DNA from: Gonocerus acuteangulatus
Lineage: Eukaryota > Arthropoda > Insecta > Hemiptera > Coreidae
Assembly: GCA_946811695.1 (NCBI GenBank)
Contig: OX328125.1
Coordinates: 107,052,470-107,116,469 of the forward strand
Reading direction: 5' to 3'
Length of the DNA stretch: 64,000 bases
Shown here: in pieces, positions 48,901 through 55,956 of the stretch
How the letters are laid out: each line of letters opens with the position of its first letter
How positions within the stretch are numbered: position 1 is the first letter of the stretch
The notes under the pieces: generated by a model
Database searches by the model: none
The model's input: only the letters and a program-made list of their open reading frames with translations
Told to the model about the DNA's origin: nothing
Translations under genes and position numbers: made by a program

Positions 48901-51900
48901 TTTTCTTGGATCCGAAGCAGAGATGAGATATATGCCAAAGGACTTTTTTTCTTTCTTTCATCCTGCATTGATTCCTGAAGTTTGGCCGTTTATTTTGGGT
49001 ATACCCTGTAGGTATATGCCTACATAGATTTTCTTAAATTACTATTATTTTAATGAAAGGTTATTCTATATATCAAATTTAAAAAAATGGATTTGTTATG
49101 TGTTTATTCGTTTAGTTTTAAATTCAAGCCAGCTAACTAGAATTGTATAAGAGCATATCCCGAAATTCTAGAAATTAATTTAACAACAAAACAAAAACTG
49201 GTTGCAGAGGACTTGAAATGTTCCTCTTAATAATAAACTATCTTAATATTTTAATATTTAATTGTGGGTTGTGTGTATATTTAGCTTTGGAGTGACACCC
49301 GCAAGGGGCCTACAGGTGCTGAGTCCTCTGCCTCCGGGCGTGACACATGACGCATCTCTTCCACTAGTAACTACTGGAGCGGTTCAGCGAATGGAACCTC
49401 TAACCAACTTACAGGTACTTGCATATTTATTCATCAGTCAGCATCTTCACTCACCAATCTCCAGGGGCGTTAGTCCCTAAATCTTTAAAGTATTTCCTTA
49501 TTATTACATTCCAACTATTTTACAATTTCTGTTATGACTTGGAGTTAAGTAATATTAATGTTTGGGGATAAATACTCTTCTGGCTGAAATGTATATTGCT
49601 GGATTAGATATTGAAGCCGGAGTGTATGGTTGCGCAGGAATCATCTTACAAGAGGTGTATACAGTGGTGGGGTCACCAATCTGGTCCAATTTTTTTATGG
49701 TGATTCTCGATCAAAAAGTAGTCGACACAAGTCCAAGCGTTCCGTCCAATGGACCTTAGGAGCTAAGAAATAAAATAAAATAGGTTGAATATGCTTTATT
49801 TTATGTCTTGAGTTTGGAAAATATATCGACATGAGTTTTTCACCAGTTCATTTGTTTTAGAGAGTAGATTAAAGGAAAAATACAATTGTCAAGCAAAAAT
49901 TTATATTTCATTTCCCAGTCCGGAAAAATTATTATTTTTTGTTTTCAATAATCTTTACCACCTTAGGGTTTCTTGGGGTGCTAATTTTAAATCTGTTATT
50001 AATTTTTGTGTGAAAAAATATATATTAATGCTAGTTTACTTAAAAACAAACATATTTTTAGGTTTACTTGACAAAATATAAATTATTGTTTAACAATTGT
50101 GTATTTTTCCTTTAATCTGCTTTCTAAAACAAATAAATTGGTGAAAGACTCATGTCGATATCATTTTCCAAACTCAAGAATTAAAATAAAGCATTTTCAA
50201 CCTTTTTTTTTTTTTTTTTTTTTTTCTCTGCTCCTAAGGCCCATTGGACGGAACGCTCGAACACGTGTCGACTACTTTTCTATGTAGAATCACCAGAAAC
50301 AAAGTGGACCAGATCAGTGACCCCGCCACTATATACTCCCCTTGTTAGTTTCATTCCGTTCATATCCCTAGTGCCATTAGTAAAAGAATAGAGTTGTTGG
50401 TAGAGTTGATCTTTCTTGAAAAATATCAAATAAAATCTAAAAAAAGAGGAAGATTTAAGGAACCACTACAGAAAACTGACAGTATCCTAAGCGGAAATGA
50501 CACCCCCTGCCTTCTTAACGTTCGCCCTAGGAAAACACTCATTTTCCTAAAATCCTCATTTTACTCTGTTAAATGCAATTAAAAAGAAAAAAAAATGAAA
50601 AGTGAGTTAAACCGAAACAAAACTTTTTTGAGTTTTTAAGCACTTATTTTTCTGATTGACATTGCCACATCAAAAATTGCTTCAGAACCTTTTTTGTAGG
50701 GAATTTAGCTGGTAATTTAAAACTTGCTCTAATGAAGGGATTACATATTTGATTCCAGGTTGCTGTGAAAAATAATATTGACGTATTCTACTTCGCGTGT
50801 GTGATGCCTATGAATATTTTTTTCACTGAAGATGGACAAATGGACAAACGTGTGTTTCTCGCGACTTGGAAGGATATTCCTGCACAGAATGAAGTCCAAT
50901 ACACGCTCACGAATATTCAGGCGAATGCTGGTCAGTATGCTCACGCTTGTCCTATTTACCAAAAACAATATTCGTTTAGTTTTTATACTTGAGGGAATAC
51001 AATGTTACATGGTTCCCACCGACAGGGAAATGTCGGGAATTCTTCTTCTCTTTTTCTCACTGTCTTATTTGGAATATTTTGGTCTCTGTAAAGCAACATG
51101 TGGGAGGGCTGCGTGAAGAATCTTAAAAATATGATCTTTGCCATATTTTTGATGCTCTTAACTAGAGATCTGTTGGGTTAAATTCTCAGTATTATCTGAC
51201 GTACCTGTATTTTTACCATGTGCGGTAATAGTCAGTAGTCAATACTTAAAATCTCTCCTTAGATAATGTTCGAATTACTCTGATAAACCCTTTCGACCAG
51301 AGAATACTCGCGGGAGAAAGTCGTGCGACGCCCGAGCATTCTTGCTGCAGCTGTATCTCTTGATTATGAGCCCTCTTTAGCCCTGAGCATGTACAGAGTG
51401 CTCTAGCAAAAAAGAGGGATCATTGCTGGTTTAACCCTTAACTGGTAACATACTAATTTTGAAAGTTATTAGTAACATGCATCTATAAGACGTGTGCACG
51501 GTAAAAAATGTTTTTAGGGGCTTTTTTTTTTTTTTTTTTTTTTTTTTTACAGTGAAACTGTAAATAATAAAGGAGTAGCTTATTATAATAATTTAAAAAA
51601 AAAAGTATCATTGCTACATCAAAAAATCACATCTAAAAACAAACAGTGGTTTCAGAGTGAAATAGAAAGAGAAATATAGGGAAGAAAAGTAAGTAAATGT
51701 TGTTTTAAATGGTTATTGTAGGTTTGCTGCGTACCTCAATTGTAGAAAATAAATTGTTTCAAGTAATATACATCTGTAAGATGAACATGAAAATGATGAT
51801 TAGTAACAAGCGCCTAAGTAAAAAAAAAAAAAAATATGGTTGCATACGGCTGCTCTAGGAGAGAGTTTGGTCCGCCTGTGGAGGAAGTAGGTAGCGGGTG

Positions 51901-54684
51901 CAACCCGCCTTCACGGACATTACTCTCCCTAGCCCGCTTCGCATTGATAAGATTAATATAATAATATTTGCATATCTATTAGATTTGAAAATATTCACTT
52001 CATAACTGTGTCATTACGAATCGCAAGTTTAGATAGCATGCTCAACTCGTTCTTTTAATTTTTTCTTTAAATAAAAAAGTAATTTTCAATGGTTTGGGTT
52101 CTTTTTTTAAAAAAAAAAGATAAAAAAACACATCAAAATCAATAACAAAATATGTTATAAGATGAGGATGGATTTGGCTCTATTGGGGATGGATGACGCC
52201 AAACCAAGAGCGAAATGTGTTTTCTTTTTTTATTGTTTTCTATCCTTCCTAACTACACAGCAAAAACACATATCATCTGTCTAGAAAATGTTACCTGCAT
52301 GTTTTCCACAACAGTTGGTAATCTTAAACAAACTGAAAAATACTGGGTTTATTGTACTGTACACCCTAACACACAATACCTCGATTACTGTCAATTATTA
52401 CTCTCTGGGGAGATCAGGGAAAAATCAGGGAATTCCACTTCCAAAACTTGGTGGGAACCCAGAATTTTATCAAACAAATCGATTCTAATTTTATAAGGAT
52501 TTTTCCTATTTTATAGTATACTAATGTGTGGCTAATTTCTTCTATTAGATACTGTCGTTGAGAAAATGCAGGAGAACAATGTGTTCACAATAGCAAAGCG
52601 TAATGTCGAAGGACAAGATATGCTCTATCAATCTGTGAAGATGAGCAATGGAATCTGGGTTCTGATAGAACTGAAGATTCAGCCAGGGAATCCTAATGTG
52701 ACAGTAAGTATAATCCTATAATATTATACTCAAGAGGATATCAGGAGGATATATCAGGGTGTCTACTGCACGAAAGTCTTGAAAGTGTCACGAAATTGGA
52801 TATAAGGCACGGAAATCACAAAGAAGTCATACATTTTGAAACCACCTCACAAAATTTCAGTTTTACCAGAGTCTAACATAATCTCAAGACTTATGTGCAT
52901 TCGTAATTTTTTTTTTTTTTTTTTTTTTTGTCATCCCGGCCATTAGCGCTGACATCCTGGTGCATTGTGGAATTTTCTCAACGAACCGTGAGGTGAGAAA
53001 ATTCCTGTTGCCGGTGGGACTCGAACCCACCATCTCCTGCATCAGAATCTAATGCGTTAGCCACTAGACCACTGGAAGACCCCGCATTCGTAAATGTCAC
53101 CGTTTTCATAAGGTGACTTAATTCTATCTGCCTCCCCACCTCTTTCCTCTGTTTGATTCCTTTGTTCTAGAATTTTTCACATCAATTATCCATTATTTAC
53201 ATATATTTTGACTTAACTTTATTCATATTCAGAGTTTTTCAAGCAGACTTTAATATTGAAATTATGTACTTTAATTTACTAAATTATGTACATTGACAAT
53301 AAATATTTAGTTAGTAATGTTTTTAGAAATTTTGACTTCTGCTATCATTGTTCAACATTTTTGAGGTTGCTAATTCCATAGTCATTCTAAAATTCTTAGT
53401 CTCATTGCATATTTCTTTTAAAATAAATGTAACTATCCTCTTTAATATATGATGTACATTTTATTCAGTTTTAAATTGTAATTTTATAGATTTCACAGTA
53501 ATCCGTGTAAGGTTGCAAGTAATTTATTTATTTTAATTTTAACGTCCATTATTATTAACTTTGAATTTTTGGACAGGGGTTGCCAATAATATTAAGCTAA
53601 AATTTAAGGCTTTTTCTTTTTAAGTGAAATTATTTTATTTTTAATAGGAATGAAATTTACATTTAAAGGCATGAAATAGGCTTTCAAAAAGTAGTATATT
53701 TTTCAAGGATAATATCTCCTAAAGAAGGGAATGTTTTTTCCTTAAAATTTTATAACAAAATCCAAGTGATCCTTCAAATCTGTCTAAGATCGGATAAGTT
53801 GTTGTAGACCTCCTAAAGATTATATGAGGCGTTGCAGATAGAAAGGGCGAACTCAACATTCGGTCAATTTTTTTTCCCCGCCATTGGAATCTAGAAGCAA
53901 CAGAGAATCTACATGATATATTTCATGTTGAGTTCGCCCTTCTTTCCCTCTCAAAATAGACAAAGAATGAAAACAAGCTGGCTGGAAACTGTCGTAGGAA
54001 GGTGGATACGAAAGGTGAACTCAACACTCCATTACCAGTCTGCAGGATGATGATATAAATAAAATGCTCTTTTCATTGAAAGTGAAGTTTACACTAATTC
54101 CTGGTAAATTATTATATAATTTGTTAATAAATATAAATTACAAACAATGAGGCATCCCACTACGAAATAATGTTTTGAAATCTAGTGGAGTTCGCCCTTA
54201 TGGAAAAAATATTCAAATGCATTTTCCTGAAAACTGCCTTTTGTTGAGTTCGCCTTTCGTATCCGAATGCCTCATTTTCTCTCTCTAAACAGGGAGGAAA
54301 GATGATAAATAAAAATATTTTTTATCCATTCTGAAATTATTAATGTCTTCTAAGTTTAAGCATTTAGCCTCCTTTATTGGCCAAGTTTAAACATTCTTCC
54401 TGAGGCTCTGCTCAGCGAGGAGGCATAAAGGAAGTGGATGTACATCTCCTTGCATCCTTGAAGCATTCATACATAGATTTATTTTCGCACCATTACTTCC
54501 TTGTCGCTACGACTCTATAAGCAATCAGGCTTATAATTGTGAAGGAAATTATACTTAGGGAATAGTTAAACTGCATTGGGAAGTATTAAGATATTTTTCT
54601 GTTTTGTTGCAGCTCTCATTGAAATGTCGAGCGATGGACATAGCTCCTGGTATATTCCAAGCATATGACGCTATTCTTCAGTAA
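24348..54684 (+). CDS. AP-1-2beta: Beta-adaptin, AP-1/AP-2 clathrin adaptor large subunit, complete, 17 exons
   Basis: Large beta subunit of the clathrin adaptor complexes at the trans-Golgi/endosome (AP-1) and plasma membrane (AP-2); in Drosophila one gene serves both. Exons join without a frame break to 914 residues, the family's usual size. Residues 1-580 are the helical ARM/HEAT trunk ([18 protein letters not shown] start, [29 protein letters not shown]). Residues about 590-700 are the hinge with two clathrin-box-like motifs, LLSMD and LLGLD. The rest is the appendage, with [19 protein letters not shown] (sandwich) and [17 protein letters not shown] plus [13 protein letters not shown] (platform). 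Start ATG 24348 follows TTTACCA and matches the conserved N-terminus. A likely 5'-UTR acceptor (CTTTTTCTCCAG) ends at 24324. Introns total about 27.6 kb, mostly transposon-derived. Confidence 0.97.
24536..24706 (+). CDS. AP-1-2beta: Beta-adaptin exon 2
   Basis: 57 codons, [15 protein letters not shown] to AVNTFVK. The acceptor TTTTTGAAG is weak but conserved protein begins exactly there; donor GTTTGT. Confidence 0.95.
24824..25069 (+). CDS. AP-1-2beta: Beta-adaptin exon 3
   Basis: 82 codons, [16 protein letters not shown] to LLSDSNPM. Acceptor GATATTCTAG; donor is the less usual GTCAGT. Confidence 0.95.
25130..25594 (+). mobile_element. Family B element fragment
   Basis: Inverted relative to 4375-5507: AATGAACCGATTTAG boxes with C runs, and the CCTATATAG segment near 25228. 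Its 3' part is replaced by the following tandem repeat. Confidence 0.55.
25597..25743 (+). repeat. Tandem repeat of about 50 bp, left part
   Basis: Units centred on GGCATATGCCAACAAGGCTTA followed by CCATCACTACTTA. The array resumes at 26767, so it was split by the Harbinger element. Confidence 0.65.
25747..26763 (+). mobile_element. PIF/Harbinger-like element
   Basis: Ends AGGGGCCCATAGACGACCAA and its inverse TTGGTCATCTATGGGCCCCT; 3-bp duplication TAA (25744-25746, 26764-26766), the Harbinger target size and sequence. Subterminal repeats TTGGTTGTCAACCTTGTTGCC are duplicated at the left end. Length 1017 bp. Confidence 0.75.
25874..26083 (+). pseudogene. Harbinger transposase N-terminal relic
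   Basis: 70 codons: acidic [10 protein letters not shown], a Lys run, then [20 protein letters not shown], which matches the (K/R)-rich to W-V-(R/K)-x2-(L/Y)-x(R)-x(E/F) opening of PIF/Harbinger transposases. Everything downstream is lost. Confidence 0.5.
26767..26930 (+). repeat. Tandem repeat of about 50 bp, right part
   Basis: Continues the array of 25597-25743, e.g. CGGCATATGCCAACAAGCC and ATGGCATAGGCCAAAAAGCC. Confidence 0.6.
26931..27762 (+). other. Rest of beta-adaptin intron 3
   Basis: AT-rich. A short open stretch near 27395-27545 ([14 protein letters not shown]) has no recognisable family. GGGTTAACA near 27684 may be a piggyBac-type TTAA scar. Nothing else seen. Confidence 0.4.
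27763..27956 (+). CDS. AP-1-2beta: Beta-adaptin exon 4
   Basis: [16 protein letters not shown] to KDDREAQ plus 2 nt; acceptor ATCTTACAG, donor GTATAA. Confidence 0.95.
28903..29409 (-). repeat. Penelope left arm (inverted copy of 3' end)
   Basis: Reverse complement of 31784-32302, including the last codons of the endonuclease frame and the whole 3' UTR. Confidence 0.9.
28991..29030 (-). ncRNA. Hammerhead ribozyme motif in left Penelope arm
   Basis: Same motif as at 32161-32200, on the minus strand, with no change in the core. Confidence 0.6.
29422..31179 (+). CDS. Penelope-like reverse transcriptase
   Basis: 585 codons listed from a GTG; the frame is open further upstream into the left arm, so the true start is unclear. 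RT motifs in order: [12 protein letters not shown] (about 155-168), [20 protein letters not shown] (about 236), [12 protein letters not shown] (about 307-318), [19 protein letters not shown] (about 372), and YRYVDDLI with the catalytic YVDD at about 406-409, then NFFDM. All catalytic Asp are present. The frame ends in a 19-A run (31153-31171) and continues one frame over into the endonuclease part. Confidence 0.92.
   Translation: MLDTYFKLYKKRINLQFGKNYHEKSNSILKKHKGPYYHEERITDISTNSNWIVNLSEKSVPQEVKQFLTLSGKFNILKPITETDRINTITDIEYMLDNLDISKKEKNKIRQKSVNLLSKNEKTIYFKNIPDHTDILLAEKLNQYERLTWKFKKDNPDVLIIKADKSNKTVLIDRHTYNVKMENLLNDTNVYKQIDYNPTTSIKNKVIKYLDKLVHKRYLNKFDKTKLVNHNCLTPLIYGLIKLHKTDMPLRPIISGCESPIQKLAKMLATDLKPFSEGNPFDIINATHLIDNLKNTKILPGFKLVSFDVVNMFPNIPVDLAIKIISNNWTQIEKHTKIKNKELFIEGISLCCKFGYFQFNKKIYKQLYGIQMGNPLSIAVSGIVMNWILNEIISEVPIKIQFLYRYVDDLILSVKKEEVDKLLETFNNKYNNIQFTKEFEADKRLNFFDMELIRNVDNFIEYKWKPKTYHSTRMINFYSNHPLNFKKNILYNRTLSALYRTSSQYFCEIKNKLRNMFQENNYPKSLIEQQIKRAEKHILYTKRPTELPNKQDKYEFKPEIFSISDDFFNTITESMPPKKKKKKIN
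31188..31916 (+). CDS. Penelope-like GIY-YIG endonuclease domain
   Basis: 242 codons, listed from a TTG; really the C-terminal part of the RT polyprotein. A basic linker ([15 protein letters not shown]) is followed by [18 protein letters not shown] (residues about 130-148): the GIY and YIG parts with a C-x2-C-x2-C Penelope-type insertion, then LQKRIVQHA and the conserved [15 protein letters not shown]. Joined with the RT, total length would be about 830 residues, normal for the class. Confidence 0.88.
   Translation: MLNKDTENKNKRKRDQNDKPPESQNNSIKRKLLQTCIQKFFMKNTNLNKQIALNEHLFLQKRKQVLTKENDKDVNEINRFFTFHYHPSIANRLKQICKDVGKISWKYGNKIENSFSNIKDKIKQTSTKNNIYKIRCNDCNACYIGESAQLLQKRIVQHAKSIDTNENRTTLTEHTLTLKHNFNFKDVHILNKERNTLKRKIKENIYIIKNSNTAINKKTDLKNVHQIFHSIINLTSQNKFHQ
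31784..32302 (+). repeat. Penelope right arm (3' end)
   Basis: End of the endonuclease frame and 3' UTR; ends AAAAAGTGAAAAAAATATATA at the microsatellite. Confidence 0.88.
32161..32200 (+). ncRNA. Hammerhead ribozyme motif in right Penelope arm
   Basis: GCCC (stem I), CTGAAGA core, extra G, GTGC-GAAAAG-GCAC stem II, GAAA core, CATG palindrome as minimal stem III, TC cleavage site, GGGC (stem I). Penelope elements are known to carry such minimal hammerheads, thought to act as dimers. Confidence 0.65.
32315..32372. repeat. (TA)n microsatellite
   Basis: About 25 TA units with one CATA interruption, at the Penelope insertion point. Confidence 0.9.
32690..32905 (+). repeat. Degenerate minisatellite, about 55-65 bp units
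   Basis: Four units around GACTCTGTACTCCATGGTGG and CTAGACT/TAGACTGA. Unrelated to nearby elements by eye. Confidence 0.6.
33608..33782 (+). CDS. AP-1-2beta: Beta-adaptin exon 5
   Basis: Completes a split Ser codon; [16 protein letters not shown] to LLSSEPE. Acceptor GTTATTTCAG, donor GTACAG. Confidence 0.95.
33783..34891 (+). other. Beta-adaptin intron 5
   Basis: Holds dispersed repeat E copy 2 (34270-34435) and a GC-richer patch at 34625-34735 (CTCCCGTGGTCCCGCATCGG) of unknown origin. No gene seen. Confidence 0.5.
34270..34435 (+). repeat. Dispersed repeat E, copy 2
   Basis: Matches 9371-9535; shares GAGAACAATGAATCTTGATT and AATAAAAGCCTACCTGAA. Confidence 0.5.
34892..35079 (+). CDS. AP-1-2beta: Beta-adaptin exon 6
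   Basis: [18 protein letters not shown] to QVLSELK plus 2 nt; acceptor TTTGTTTCAG, donor GTAAGT. Confidence 0.95.
35159..35285 (+). CDS. AP-1-2beta: Beta-adaptin exon 7
   Basis: [18 protein letters not shown] to DLIHTK; acceptor ACTTTTCAG, donor GTACAT. Confidence 0.95.
36061..37060 (+). repeat. 40-bp minisatellite, 25 units
   Basis: Unit starts GCCTTAGCTCTTGGAATTTG and continues ATGATGACAGGTGCACCCCT; exactly 40 bp with no indels across 1 kb. Units differ at a C/T (AGCTC or AGTTC) and at a rare GATTAC variant (36484 and 36804, 320 bp apart). Edge units are more diverged. It lies in beta-adaptin intron 7. Confidence 0.97.
37277..37404 (+). CDS. AP-1-2beta: Beta-adaptin exon 8
   Basis: [18 protein letters not shown] to DEPEA plus 2 nt; acceptor ATTTTCTCAG, donor GTAACA. 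Confidence 0.95.
37591..37771 (+). CDS. AP-1-2beta: Beta-adaptin exon 9
   Basis: [18 protein letters not shown] to HTQELVQQ; acceptor TTAATTGTAG, donor GTAAGC. Confidence 0.95.
38198..38239 (+). mobile_element. Family A 5' end fragment
   Basis: GTCCAACTCACAGGAACTGC followed by a decayed TTAGCGCGGTT box; only about 42 bp. Confidence 0.45.
38240..38381 (+). pseudogene. hAT transposase C-terminal fragment
   Basis: Reads [27 protein letters not shown] and [13 protein letters not shown], the hAT dimerisation signature (P-T-S-x-R-x-F-S-x-A-G...R-x-L-S-P) with S-E-C for S-E-R. No start and no TIR seen. Confidence 0.6.
38830..39985. mobile_element. Inverted-repeat element split by mariner
   Basis: CTCTGTGCTACAAGCTACGG (about 38861) faces GTACCTTGTAGCACAGCAT (about 39940). 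The mariner element sits between. Ends and target duplication are not defined. Confidence 0.4.
39161..39899 (+). mobile_element. mariner element relic
   Basis: TIRs CGAGGGTCATTCAATAAGTA and its inverse, flanked by TA (39159-39160, 39900-39901). Plus-strand relics of mariner transposase are readable out of frame: a decayed HDNAPYGT-like stretch, [20 protein letters not shown] and LRGKQN. Internally deleted and full of stops. Confidence 0.75.
40067..40335 (+). CDS. AP-1-2beta: Beta-adaptin exon 10
   Basis: [18 protein letters not shown] to GLRKSLPA plus 2 nt; end of trunk and start of hinge. Acceptor TATTTCCAG, donor GTAAGT. Confidence 0.95.
40514..40701 (-). mobile_element. SINE A, complete
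   Basis: Minus strand: GGGGTCTCTCGTGGTCTAGT head, B box GGTTCGATCCC, body with the GAATTTTCTCA segment, poly-A. Duplication AGTTTAGCTT at 40504-40513 and 40702-40711. Confidence 0.88.
41241..42408 (+). mobile_element. Helitron, complete non-autonomous copy
   Basis: TCTACTATATATTTGTC plus CTCACTCACT repeats at 5'; CCGTGACGAAGCACGG hairpin and CTAG at 3'; inserted between A 41240 and T 42409. 1168 bp, no Rep/helicase. Reference copy for the broken one at 8557-15794. Confidence 0.88.
42840..43062 (-). pseudogene. Non-LTR retrotransposon RT fragment
   Basis: Minus strand reads [20 protein letters not shown], then a frame slip and [18 protein letters not shown], matching the first RT blocks of LINEs (PGxDG, KKGxxxDxxxYRGI). 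No YADD block. Confidence 0.65.
43310..43526. mobile_element. piggyBac-like MITE
   Basis: Inverted CACGTTCAATACAG / CACGTTCAACACTG flanked by TTAA (43306-43309, 43527-43530), the piggyBac-type target. No coding capacity. Superfamily assigned from the TTAA only. Confidence 0.55.
43719..43779. repeat. (TA)n microsatellite beside a splice acceptor
   Basis: About 29 TA units ending about 25 nt before the acceptor of beta-adaptin exon 11. Confidence 0.95.
43805..43979 (+). CDS. AP-1-2beta: Beta-adaptin exon 11 (hinge)
   Basis: [36 protein letters not shown], a Pro-rich run, [13 protein letters not shown] and LLGLD fit the clathrin-box pattern. Donor GTCAGT; acceptor GGTTGTAG lacks a strong pyrimidine tract. 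Confidence 0.92.
44070..44947 (-). mobile_element. Family A element, 3'-truncated
   Basis: Minus strand: 5' end ACTCCGACTCATTTTAGCGC at right, one 351-bp-type unit, stops before the TA core. Confidence 0.55.
44950..45880 (+). other. Beta-adaptin intron 11 interior
   Basis: AT-rich with many A/T homopolymers; no protein, repeat pair or RNA gene recognised. Confidence 0.4.
45881..45968 (-). mobile_element. SINE A, 5'-truncated
   Basis: Long T run then ACGGCGCATCGATAAATC and TTAGCGCCGAG, the SINE A tail only. Confidence 0.75.
46178..46344 (+). CDS. AP-1-2beta: Beta-adaptin exon 12
   Basis: [20 protein letters not shown] to GTFSR plus 2 nt; end of hinge and start of appendage. Acceptor TTTGTTCAG, donor GTATGT. 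Confidence 0.95.
46345..47289 (+). other. Beta-adaptin intron 12, left part
   Basis: T runs and AT-rich sequence; nothing recognised. Confidence 0.4.
47293..47517. mobile_element. PIF/Harbinger-type MITE
   Basis: Inverted GGGTGCGTTTACA ends and TTA duplication (47290-47292, 47518-47520). Internal inverted copies of TGTCAG and ATATATCCTGC. Confidence 0.7.
47754..47840 (+). CDS. AP-1-2beta: Beta-adaptin exon 13
   Basis: [19 protein letters not shown] to QLNKN plus 2 nt; appendage sandwich. Acceptor CTTATTTTCAG, donor GTTAGC. Confidence 0.95.
48226..49008. mobile_element. Tc1/mariner-like foldback MITE
   Basis: Ends CAGGGTGTCCCCAAAATAAA and inverted CAGGGTATACCCAAAATAAA, with TA on both sides; both arms share AATCGATGCAGGATGAAA-like sequence. 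Confidence 0.6.
48616..48714 (+). mobile_element. Short Helitron-like fragment
   Basis: Starts CTTACTGGCTGACCCGG and ends GCCGGGTCAGCTAG then T; about 100 bp nested in the foldback MITE. The CTGACCCGG boxes are inverted. Confidence 0.45.
49285..49414 (+). CDS. AP-1-2beta: Beta-adaptin exon 14
   Basis: [19 protein letters not shown] to RMEPLTNLQ; acceptor TATATTTAG, donor GTACTT. Confidence 0.95.
49662..50331. mobile_element. Foldback MITE, Tc1/mariner-like ends
   Basis: CAGTGGTGGGGTCACCAATC faces its inverse at about 50310-50331; arms of about 240 bp share GTAGTCGACAC, GGACGGAAC and TTTAATCTGC. TA at the left edge; right edge is TATA. Confidence 0.6.
50342..50715 (+). mobile_element. Family A fragment
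   Basis: TTCCGTTCATATCCCTAGTG to TTTTTTGTAGGGAATTTAG; matches the region just inside the 5' end and the start of a 351-bp unit. Confidence 0.5.
50759..50930 (+). CDS. AP-1-2beta: Beta-adaptin exon 15
   Basis: [17 protein letters not shown] to NIQANA plus 1 nt; acceptor GATTCCAG, donor GTCAGT. Confidence 0.95.
50931..52548 (+). other. Beta-adaptin intron 15
   Basis: T run at 51521-51548; a GC-richer block at about 51840-51945 (GGTCCGCCTGTGG, GGGTGCAACCCGCC) of unknown origin; GTTTAACCCTTAACTGG near 51430. No gene seen. Confidence 0.45.
52549..52703 (+). CDS. AP-1-2beta: Beta-adaptin exon 16
   Basis: [19 protein letters not shown] to QPGNPNVT, completing a split Asp; appendage platform. Acceptor TTCTATTAG, donor GTAAGT. 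Confidence 0.95.
52907..53083 (-). mobile_element. SINE A, complete
   Basis: Minus strand head GGGGTCTTCCAGTGGTCTAG, B box GGTTCGAGTCC. Duplication GCATTCGTAA at 52897-52906 and 53084-53093. Confidence 0.88.
53094..53840 (+). other. Beta-adaptin intron 16, left part
   Basis: AT-rich, no repeat or gene recognised. Confidence 0.4.
53843..53942. mobile_element. 100-bp MITE with GGGCGAACTCAACA ends
   Basis: AAGGGCGAACTCAACAT faces ATGTTGAGTTCGCCCTT. Same box as the next element. Confidence 0.55.
54004..54264. mobile_element. 261-bp MITE with GGATACGAAAGG ends
   Basis: GGATACGAAAGGTGAACTCA faces its inverse TTGAGTTCGCCTTTCGTATCC; an extra GAGTTCGCCCTTA box lies at about 54187. Confidence 0.6.
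54613..54684 (+). CDS. AP-1-2beta: Beta-adaptin exon 17 (last)
   Basis: [18 protein letters not shown] to DAILQ, stop TAA 54682-54684. Acceptor TTTTGTTGCAG. Confidence 0.95.
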   Translation, partial: LSLKCRAMDIAPGIFQAYDAILQ

Positions 54685-55187
54685 ATCATCGGAAGGTGAA
54701 AGGCAAAACTGTATTTACTTTTCAACATAATGCCATTGTTCACAAGAAGAGTTGAGAATTAGCCTACGTTGCAAAGAACTCCCTTCATATTCCTTACCCA
54801 ATCCATCAACAACGTTTCTACTATCTTTCCTTCAAAATTAATGGCATTCTATCGCTATATTATTGCATGAGCCCCCCCCCCCAATATTTTGTAAACCTTA
54901 AAATTTTAATATTAATGAGATCTTATTTTTCTCCATATTTATAGTTTCAAACTAGTAGTAAAACTACTTTACTACCTATATAATGGAGGTCTAAAAAGAA
55001 ATGTTTACCAGAATGAGAAACATTTTAAAAATAATTTATGTGTAAAATATCCTATATAATCATTCCATGTATTCTTTGTTGTATCAGGCAATTTTATGAA
55101 ATTATATGTATGAATTTAATTATTATGTTTATCTTTTATTTAAAGCTTTAATATTGATTACATTCTTTAGACATACTATTATTGTTA

Positions 55188-55193
55188 AATAAA
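55188..55193 (+). promoter_or_regulatory. Beta-adaptin polyadenylation signal
   Basis: AATAAA about 500 nt after the stop, followed by a T-rich stretch. Confidence 0.6.
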
Positions 55194-55429
55194 GATATTT
55201 ATTAAGGTTTTGATTATTCTTCTTTGCTGATTTTATTCCTATATCTTAGGTTGAATATTACTTAGTTTATAACACGATTAGCCTCAATTGAGCATAATTT
55301 GAATTGATTATTACATTTATTTGCATTTGAGGGTCTGTTTGACTTATTGGTCTCCATGGTTCCTCATTAGCATTGATCTCCTTATCGAAATATGTGTATA
55401 ACTTACTCGACCCGTACTGTTGTTATTAC

Positions 55430-55600
55430 TAGAAGATTTCAATGCCCATAATCCTCTATCGGGGTCGAATATTACTCTTCTACGTCAAAGGATAGTCGAA
55501 CAATTTATTCATCATAATAATTAATGTGTTTGGAATGATATTTCTCCAATTGATGTATGGTTCACTTCCAGTATTAACAATAAATTGAGATATATTACCG
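55430..55600 (+). pseudogene. LINE endonuclease fragment
   Basis: LLEDFNAHNPLSGSN, then VWNDISPIDVWFTS after one stop: the G/E-DFNAH-x-x-W/S-GS block of APE-type endonucleases of Jockey-like LINEs. Cut by SINE C at 55621. Confidence 0.6.
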
Positions 55601-55620
55601 ATCATAATTATGATATTTAA

Positions 55621-55945
55621 TCAGGCCCATAACAGGCCATGAGGGGCGGATACTTTAGAGGTATCTGATTCATGACCATACGAGCACACAAGGGAGATAG
55701 TGTGGTCAGTACTATGCTTCGGGCGCCTGATTTTCCTCTTTGCTGGTTCGACTGATAGGGTCATTAGCACCAATGTACCTATTAATAAATTAATTAAAGG
55801 CTGGGATGGCCTAGGGACAGTCAGGGAGGCGGAATTCAACCCATGAACGAAGACACTAGAAGATAAAAATCTTTAGTGCTTGCTCGGGATTTGAACTCAG
55901 GTCTTCATGAGTCCAGTGCTCTACCAATGAGCTAACTTTGCCCCC
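55621..55945 (-). mobile_element. tRNA-derived SINE C, complete
   Basis: Minus strand head GGGGGCAAAGTTAGCTCATT with A box TTAGCTCATTGGTAGAGC and B box GAGTTCAAATCC; CAT in the anticodon position. 11-bp duplication ATGATATTTAA at 55610-55620 and 55946-55956. 325 bp. Confidence 0.85.
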
Positions 55946-55956
55946 ATGATATTTAA

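Noticed and set aside
48736..48978. Hydrophobic small protein
   Set aside because: Lies in an AT-rich foldback MITE; hydrophobicity is explained by T-rich codons.
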